Positions 13,544-17,962 of a stretch of DNA of 17,962 nucleotides are shown in pieces. Position numbers and translations under genes: made by a program. A model generated the notes under the pieces. It worked only from the letters and a program-made list of their open reading frames with translations, searched no databases and was not told where the DNA came from. How positions within the stretch are numbered: the stretch's first letter is position 1; each line of letters opens with the position of its first letter. Source of the stretch: Actinomycetota bacterium (GTDB lineage: Bacteria; Actinomycetota; Thermoleophilia; Gaiellales; Gaiellaceae); NCBI GenBank assembly GCA_013821525.1, contig JACDGR010000021.1:1-17962 (forward strand), written 5' to 3'.

Positions 13544-13802
13544 AGGTCAGCTCGGTCAGGTCGAGATCGAGCAGCGACCGGTCGTCTACGAGTGCGACCG
13601 CCACCTCGGGGCGTGCAAGCGCCGTGCGCACGGTCTCCGCGGAACCGGCGCGGACGACGACGGGCCGCCCGGCGGCGTGAGCCTCGCGCAACGCAGCTTC
13701 GTCCAGTGAGTCGAGCACCAGCGCGTCACCGAGCTCGAGCTCTCCCTCGAGGGCGATCTCGGGGACGCGTCGCCCGGTCGCGCCGAACCAGCGTTCTCTC
13801 AC
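13536..13802 (-). CDS. Small 88-residue protein of unknown function
   Basis: I do not recognise this protein. It starts at GTG 13802 behind a plausible ribosome binding site (GAGGGG on the minus strand, about 4 bases upstream) and ends at 13536, overlapping the DUF1028 start by 8 bp. The sequence is acidic and looks like alternating strands and helices: a turn with ELELGDALVLDSLDEAALRE, then AAGRPVVVRAGSAETVRTAL, then VAVALVDDRSLLDLDLTELT. No Cys, no membrane segment, no obvious metal motif. Its position inside a tightly overlapped operon is the main evidence that it is real. It may be a partner subunit of the DUF1028 protein or of the upstream hydrolase. Confidence 0.65.
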   Translation of the reverse strand: MRERWFGATGRRVPEIALEGELELGDALVLDSLDEAALREAHAAGRPVVVRAGSAETVRTALARPEVAVALVDDRSLLDLDLTELTYG

Positions 13803-13830
13803 GCACCCCTCGCGGTGGCAGTCTCGATGC

Positions 13831-14511
13831 TCACAGCTCGACCGTGTCTCCCGGCTCGAGCCGGTCGACCTGCGAGCTCGTCAGGCGCGCGAGCGCGTCC
13901 GGTGTGCCGGTCAGGAGCCCGAACGTGCCCCAGTGGCCCGGGACGCAACGCGGGTTGCCGAGCAGCTCGAGGGCGACGGCAGCCTCGCGCGGCCCCATCG
14001 TGAAATGGTCTCCGATCGGCAGCACGGCCACGGTCGGCTTGTAGAGCCGCTCGATCAGGCTCATGTCGCCGAAAACGGTCGTGTCGCCGGCGAAGTAGAT
14101 GCGCTGATCGTCCACCTCGACCACGAAGCCTGCGGGCTCGCCGGTGTAGGAGCCGTCCGGCGCCGAGCTCGAGTGGAAGGCGTTCGTCATCGTGAAGCGA
14201 AGCCCGTCGACCTCGACGGTGCCGCCCTTGTTGAAGCCGATCGCCTTGTCGTCAGGCGCTCCCTGGGAGACGAACCAACCGATCAGCTCGACCATCCCGA
14301 TCAGCGTCGCGCCCGTCTCCTTCTGGATCTCCACCGCATCCGCCGAGTGGTCGAAGTGACCGTGGGTGATCGCGATCACGTCGGTGCGGTCGATCTTCTT
14401 CTCAGCGTTAGGAAAGGTCGGTCCTCCGAGCCACGGGTCGACGAGCACTCGCTTCCCGTCAGAGGTGTCGAGCTGGAACGAAGCGTGACCGAGCCAGGTG
14501 AGCGAAGCCAT
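13831..14511 (-). CDS. UPF0173 metallo-beta-lactamase-fold hydrolase
   Basis: A 226-residue protein of usual family length. It begins MASLTWLGHASF and carries the metal motif THGHFDHSAD (49-58; His50, His52, Asp54, His55), then His113 (TNAFHSS), FAGDTTVFGDM (140-150; Asp143), PIGDHFTMGP (165-174) and PGHWGTF (191-197; His193). These are the marks of the UPF0173/YtkL-type metal-dependent hydrolases (two-metal beta-lactamase fold, cytoplasmic, L-ascorbate-6-phosphate-lactonase-like). The physiological substrate is unknown. ATG 14511 has a good ribosome binding site (AAAGGA, about 5-6 bases upstream) and is the first gene of a five-gene minus-strand operon. The gap to the next gene is 28 bp. The promoter probably lies in 14531-14570. 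Confidence 0.9.
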   Translation of the reverse strand: MASLTWLGHASFQLDTSDGKRVLVDPWLGGPTFPNAEKKIDRTDVIAITHGHFDHSADAVEIQKETGATLIGMVELIGWFVSQGAPDDKAIGFNKGGTVEVDGLRFTMTNAFHSSSAPDGSYTGEPAGFVVEVDDQRIYFAGDTTVFGDMSLIERLYKPTVAVLPIGDHFTMGPREAAVALELLGNPRCVPGHWGTFGLLTGTPDALARLTSSQVDRLEPGDTVEL

Positions 14512-14516
14512 TCCAA

Positions 14517-14522
14517 TCCTTT
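14517..14522 (-). promoter_or_regulatory. Ribosome binding site for the UPF0173 gene
   Basis: On the minus strand the bases before ATG 14511 read GCGAAAGGATTGGA. AAAGGA is a good Shine-Dalgarno core with 5 bases of spacing. It shows that this gene, unlike the leaderless-looking ones, has a proper 5' leader. Confidence 0.55.
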
Positions 14523-14537
14523 CGCAGACGAGGTGTG

Positions 14538-14558
14538 AGTCTAGATCAGGCTTCTAGA
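14538..14558. promoter_or_regulatory. Paired TCTAGA palindromes in a divergent spacer, with a -10-like TAGACT
   Basis: TCTAGA occurs at 14540-14545 and again at 14553-14558, separated by TCAGGCT. On the minus strand TAGACT (14543-14538) fits the TANNNT box and would give the UPF0173 operon a leader of about 20 bases containing its ribosome binding site. CTAG is infrequent in this GC-rich sequence, so two copies 13 bp apart in a promoter spacer stand out. It may be an operator. The motif AAGCCT, also seen in the 3420-3470 repeat, lies next to it on the minus strand. Confidence 0.4.
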
Positions 14559-14592
14559 AGGACCGTCCGCACCGAGAGCGAAGCTAGGTGCC

Positions 14593-14964
14593 GTGGGACG
14601 TCGCATCCTTCCGGCCCTGCTCGCAGTAGCGGCGGCGTTCGCAGACAGCCGGGGCCAGTACGGACTTGCGTTCGATGCGCTCCTCGCTGCTGTCCCGTTC
14701 ACGGCCGTGGCAGCACTCGTCGCATTCGGCGCCTACCTCGAGGAGCACGGGCGCTCCGCGCGTGGCTTGCAGGCGTTCCTCTGGACGCTCGTGCTCGCCC
14801 TCCTCGTGCTCAGCTGCGCCGCCCGCTCGTCGGCCAGCCAGTCGGCGACCCTGCCGGCGCTCGGTGCCTCGGCGCTCGCTGCGTGCCTCGCGGTCTTCGT
14901 CCTGAAGGCAGCGGTCGCCGCAGCGCCGTACGCCCGCCTCGCGCTGCGCCCCGCCAAGCCCTAG
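14593..14964 (+). CDS. Small integral membrane protein of unknown function
   Basis: A 123-residue, alanine- and leucine-rich protein from GTG 14593. It has three clear hydrophobic segments (about 26-48, 60-78, 84-108) and a weaker N-terminal one (5-17) followed by a small charged stretch. No recognisable motif or conserved polar residue inside the helices. An AGGTG sits only two bases before the GTG, too close for a normal ribosome binding site, so the true start may be different. Codon use (G/C at third positions) looks like that of its neighbours. Divergent from the UPF0173 operon and convergent with nuoN, so it is a single-gene unit. Confidence 0.6.
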   Translation: MGRRILPALLAVAAAFADSRGQYGLAFDALLAAVPFTAVAALVAFGAYLEEHGRSARGLQAFLWTLVLALLVLSCAARSSASQSATLPALGASALAACLAVFVLKAAVAAAPYARLALRPAKP

Positions 14965-15032
14965 CTGGTTGATGCCACATCCTCGCGTGTCCGGATGCGC
15001 GATCTGACCGGTCTGCGCTTCATCTAGCTGCG
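14965..15032. other. Short convergent spacer, no clear terminator
   Basis: This 68-bp spacer separates the small membrane protein from the end of nuoN. Transcription arrives from both sides, so a terminator is expected. The only pairing I see is CATCC/GGATG with a 10-base loop near 14980-14998 and no T-tract, which is too weak to call. No ORF or repeat is seen. Confidence 0.4.
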
Positions 15033-16505
15033 TTAGAGCGGGAGCGCGTCCGCTGCTGAGCGGGCGACGTCGATCAGCGGCTGGACTGCGAAGAACGAGC
15101 CGACCGTGACGGCGAGACAGACGAGGACGCCCGCGCTGAGCAACACGTCGCGCGGCGGGGAGCCGCCGGCGGGTGCAGGAGTCAGCTGAAGCTCGGTCGC
15201 ATCGCGGAAGTACATCGCGCGCACGATGCCGAGGTAGTAGTACGCCGAGATCATCGTCGCGATCACGCCCGCGACGATCAGCCACCAGAAGCCGTGCCTG
15301 TAAGCGGCTGCGAAGACGTAGAACTTGCCGATGAAGCCGCCGGTCAGCGGGAACCCGAGGAAGCCGAGCATGAACACCCACATCGAGACACCGAGGAAGG
15401 GGCGCTCCCAGCCGAGGCCCGCCAGGTTGTCGAGCGTCACCGGCACTCCGAGCTCGCGCTCGCGTGCCGCGACGATCGCGAACGCGCCGATCGACATCGC
15501 GGCGTACGGGACGAGGTAGTACATGAGAGCTCGCGCACCGAGTGCGTTCGCAGCGGCGACCGCGATCAGCATGAAGCCCGCGTGTGAGACGGACGAGTAG
15601 GCGAGGATGCGCTTCACGTTCCGCTGGAGAAGAGCCGCGATGTTCCCCCACGCGAGCGAGATGATCGCAATCACGGCGATCGCGTACGTCCACAGGTGCT
15701 CGTCTGAGGGGAAGGCCGTCACGAGCACGCGGTAGGTCACGACGAGCGCGGCGATCTTCGTCGCCGAGGACATGAACGCGGTCACCGGAGTCGGCGCGCC
15801 CTGGTAGGCGTCCGGCGTCCACATGTGGAAGGGCGCCGCGGACGACTTGAACGCGAGGCCGACGATCACCATCGCGAGCCCGACCACCAGCATCGCGTCC
15901 CCGCCGTGGCCGAACGCTGCGATCTTGTCGAAGCTCAGCGTTCCCGTCTCGCCGTACACGAGCGCCGAACCGAAGAGCAGCGTCGCCGACCCGACCGACC
16001 CGACGATCAGGTACTTGAGGCCTGCTTCGAGGGAGCCGATCAGGTCGATGTCGATCGCCGAGAGCACGTAGAGCGCGATCGAGAACCACTCGAGCCCGAG
16101 GAAGAGCGTCAGCAGGTTCGAGGCCTGGACGAAGAAGATCATCCCGGCTGCCGCGGCGGTCAGGAGCGCGTAGACCTCGGCGACGTGCTCGTCCCGCCAG
16201 CGCTCCCCGAACGAGAGGAGGACGGTCACTGCGCCCGAGCCCGCAATCAGGATCTGGGCGAGCGCGGCCCAACGATCACGGAACATCGCATCGTGCACCT
16301 GCGTGGCCGCGCGTGGGCTGTCGACGTCGACGACCACTGCGAGCACCAAGGCGGTGACGAAACCGGTGAACGCGACGGACGCGGCGATCGCCTTGCGCGT
16401 CGTGCGTTGCGTGAACACTGCCACCATCAGCAACAGGCCCGCGGTCGCGAGCAGCGAGAGCGTAGGTGCGAGCGAGAACCAGTCGACGTGCGGCTTGTTG
16501 ATCAC
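15033..16505 (-). CDS. nuoN: NADH-quinone oxidoreductase subunit N
   Basis: A 490-residue polytopic membrane protein, the usual size for NuoN, one of three antiporter-like proton-pumping subunits of respiratory complex I. The conserved pumping residues are in place: Glu139 (FLGLEWFSIALYVL), Lys220 (GLAFKSSAAPFHMW) with His227, and Lys250 (MSSATKIAALVV). The family phrase WTPDAYQGAPTPVTAFMSS (229-247) is diagnostic. GTG 16505 overlaps the nuoM stop (GTGA), fitting the normal nuoL-M-N order; the open frame upstream of it is shadow of nuoM. A Pro/Gly-rich cytoplasmic loop lies near residue 440. It ends at TAA 15033 and is probably the last gene of the nuo operon. It acts in the cytoplasmic membrane. 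Confidence 0.96.
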   Translation of the reverse strand: MINKPHVDWFSLAPTLSLLATAGLLLMVAVFTQRTTRKAIAASVAFTGFVTALVLAVVVDVDSPRAATQVHDAMFRDRWAALAQILIAGSGAVTVLLSFGERWRDEHVAEVYALLTAAAAGMIFFVQASNLLTLFLGLEWFSIALYVLSAIDIDLIGSLEAGLKYLIVGSVGSATLLFGSALVYGETGTLSFDKIAAFGHGGDAMLVVGLAMVIVGLAFKSSAAPFHMWTPDAYQGAPTPVTAFMSSATKIAALVVTYRVLVTAFPSDEHLWTYAIAVIAIISLAWGNIAALLQRNVKRILAYSSVSHAGFMLIAVAAANALGARALMYYLVPYAAMSIGAFAIVAARERELGVPVTLDNLAGLGWERPFLGVSMWVFMLGFLGFPLTGGFIGKFYVFAAAYRHGFWWLIVAGVIATMISAYYYLGIVRAMYFRDATELQLTPAPAGGSPPRDVLLSAGVLVCLAVTVGSFFAVQPLIDVARSAADALPL

Positions 16506-17962
16506 TTGTTCATCCTGTTCGTGGCGAGCGGCGGGTACGCCGTCCAGCCGGCGCTCCTTGCGTGGCCCCCGCCGAACGACCGCTCGGCGATCAGGTTCGG
16601 CCATGCGGAGAGACCGAGCAGGCACACGACGAGCGGTACGACGACCGCGAGCTCTCCGAGGCGCAGGTCGAGTGCCGAGTCGGGCACCGACGGGCCGACG
16701 TCCTGGTGGAGCACGCCCGAGATCGCACGCAGCATGTACATCGCCGCGAGCACGATCGAGACCGCGCCGACGACCGCCCACGCCCAGCCCTGCTGGAATG
16801 CGCCGGCGAGGATCAGGAACTCACCCGCGAAGGAGGTCGAGAGCGGCACGGCGAGCGAGATCACCCCGGCGGTCATGATCAACGTGGCGAGCGCGGGCCT
16901 GCCGCGCGCCATGCCTCCGAGTCGCGCAAACTCGCCGGTCGCGGTGCGCCGCTCGACCATGCCTGCGAGCAGGAAGAGCGTTGCCGAGACGAGCGCGTGG
17001 TTGACCATCTGCAGGACAGCGCCGTCGAAGCCGAGGCTGTTGTTCGCGAACAGGCCGAGCGCGATCAGGCCCGACTGCGCGAGCGACGAGTACATGACGA
17101 CGCCGCGGAAGTCGGGTGCGCGGAAGGCCAGCAATGATCCGTAGACGAGCGAGATCGAAGCGAGCACGAGGAGCGGGACACGCCAGTCGTGGACGACGCT
17201 CGGGAACTTCGGGATCGCAATCCGCAGCAGGCCGTAGAGGCCCGCCTTCGAGACGATTCCCGAGAGCACAGCCGCGACCTCGGGCGGTGACTCGCGGTAG
17301 GCCTCGGGCAGCCAGCCGTGGAACGGGAAGAGCGGTGACTTGATCGCGAACGCGGCGACGAAACCGAGGAAGAGCCACGTGGAGCCGCTCGTCCCCATCC
17401 GCGTCAGGTCGAAGGTCCCCTGCTGCAATCCGAAGACGACGATCGAGGCGAGCATCATGAGCGAACCGACGACCGTGTAGATCACGAACGTCAGCGTCGC
17501 CCGCAGGCGACCCGCGCCGCCCCAGACGCCGATCAGCACGTAGAGCGGGATCAGCATCGCCTCGAAGAATGCGTAGAAGAGCAGCAGGTCCTGCGCGGTG
17601 AACACGCCGACGATCGCGCCGGTCAGCAGCAGCATCAGCGAGAAGTACGCGCGCGCGCGCTCACGGCCGACCCACCAGCCGTAGATCACGCACGCGGCCA
17701 TCACGACCGTCGTCACGCCGACGAGCCACAGCGAGAACGCGTACTGGCCGACGTGATAGCTGACTCCCAGGTCGCTGAACCATGAGTAGCGCTGGTCGAG
17801 CTGCAGCGATGGTGACCCGAAGTCGAACTTCGATGTGGAGGTGATCCAGAAACCGACCTCGACGAGCGAGATCAGCGCTGCGAGCGAGCCGAGCCACGCG
17901 CGCGGCAGCGGCGCGACTGCGACGAGAAGCGCCCCGGCAACCGGCAGGAAGATCAGCAATGT
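16502..17962 (-). CDS. nuoM: NADH-quinone oxidoreductase subunit M (N-terminus beyond window)
   Basis: An antiporter-like complex I subunit, about 486 residues visible. Numbering from the TTG at 17959, conserved residues are Glu133 (FYAFFEAMLIPLYVLIG), Lys207 and His214 (FAIKSPLFPFHGWLPEAY) and Lys238 (SGIVSKAGLYGLLR). PEAYRESPPEVAAVLSGIVS replaces the more common DAHVEAPTAGSVILAGVLL, a variant typical of some actinobacterial enzymes. NuoM helps translocate protons across the cytoplasmic membrane. The frame is open to the window edge (codon before the TTG is ACA), and NuoM proteins normally have a few more residues before the LLIFLPVAGALL helix, so the true start is most likely outside. The C-terminal tail (SFGGGHARSAGWTAYPPLAT) is short. 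Its stop overlaps the nuoN start. Confidence 0.96.
   Translation of the reverse strand, partial: TLLIFLPVAGALLVAVAPLPRAWLGSLAALISLVEVGFWITSTSKFDFGSPSLQLDQRYSWFSDLGVSYHVGQYAFSLWLVGVTTVVMAACVIYGWWVGRERARAYFSLMLLLTGAIVGVFTAQDLLLFYAFFEAMLIPLYVLIGVWGGAGRLRATLTFVIYTVVGSLMMLASIVVFGLQQGTFDLTRMGTSGSTWLFLGFVAAFAIKSPLFPFHGWLPEAYRESPPEVAAVLSGIVSKAGLYGLLRIAIPKFPSVVHDWRVPLLVLASISLVYGSLLAFRAPDFRGVVMYSSLAQSGLIALGLFANNSLGFDGAVLQMVNHALVSATLFLLAGMVERRTATGEFARLGGMARGRPALATLIMTAGVISLAVPLSTSFAGEFLILAGAFQQGWAWAVVGAVSIVLAAMYMLRAISGVLHQDVGPSVPDSALDLRLGELAVVVPLVVCLLGLSAWPNLIAERSFGGGHARSAGWTAYPPLATNRMNK

Noticed and set aside
14980..14998. Possible terminator hairpin between the small membrane gene and nuoN
   Set aside because: Only five base pairs with a ten-base loop and no T-run; well within chance for GC-rich sequence.
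14584..16272. Minus-strand open frame of 562 codons within the nuoN region
   Set aside because: Alternate frame of nuoN and antisense of the small membrane gene; Arg-rich, no membrane segments.
15825..17144. Plus-strand open frame of 439 codons opposite nuoM/nuoN
   Set aside because: Antisense to strongly conserved complex I genes; the translation is charged and repetitive without domains.
1..17962. tRNA, rRNA, CRISPR, insertion sequence or phage elements
   Set aside because: I looked for cloverleaf sequences, regularly spaced repeats, transposase motifs and terminal inverted repeats and saw none.

Overview
The window is a dense, very GC-rich stretch of bacterial chromosome. GTG and TTG starts are common and successive genes often overlap by 4 bp (GTGA/ATGA). 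The gene families (Mrp without the C-terminal CxxC, DUF1015, DUF72, DUF1028, UPF0173, a nuoM-nuoN pair) suggest a high-GC actinobacterium. My best guess is the Thermoleophilia/Gaiellales side of that phylum; this is inference from protein character, with no rRNA or other marker present. I see no tRNA, rRNA, CRISPR array, insertion sequence or phage gene. This is a chromosomal housekeeping and metabolic region, not a mobile island.

Layout. At the left edge (1-37, minus) is the first codon set of a gene leaving the window, behind a strong ribosome binding site. Divergent from it is a shortened YchF-like GTPase (142-1065, plus). A minus-strand operon follows: a frameshifted AlkZ-related winged-helix gene (3418-2741), a YhaM-type HD/OB nuclease (2730-1918) and an EamA permease (1904-1077). 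Divergent from that operon, across a striking inverted-repeat promoter region (3420-3470), runs a plus-strand operon: DUF1015, an inositol-monophosphatase-family enzyme and DUF72 (3480-6066). A large membrane-bound hybrid histidine kinase (8273-6003, minus) converges on it with a 64-bp overlap of gene ends. Divergent from the kinase, a plus-strand operon holds Mrp/ApbC, a HAD-IB phosphatase and an unusually short malate/lactate dehydrogenase-family protein (8318-10798), followed by a five-helix membrane protein with candidate haem histidines (10833-11426).

The right half holds a tightly overlapping minus-strand operon (14511-11434): a UPF0173 metallo-hydrolase, an 88-residue orphan, a DUF1028 protein and two tandem paralogous cupin-TPR proteins. 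This is the best candidate for an undescribed pathway. A small membrane protein (14593-14964, plus) lies divergent to it. The window ends in the distal part of a complex I operon (nuoM, cut by the window edge, then nuoN, both minus).

How the genes may work together. NuoM and NuoN are proton-pumping membrane subunits of NADH dehydrogenase. Mrp should act in Fe-S cluster delivery. The DUF1015/IMPase/DUF72 and UPF0173/DUF1028/cupin-TPR sets are grouped by translational coupling, but their substrates cannot be read from sequence. Several first genes have a TANNNT -10 box only 6-7 bp before a GTG start, which points to frequent leaderless transcription.
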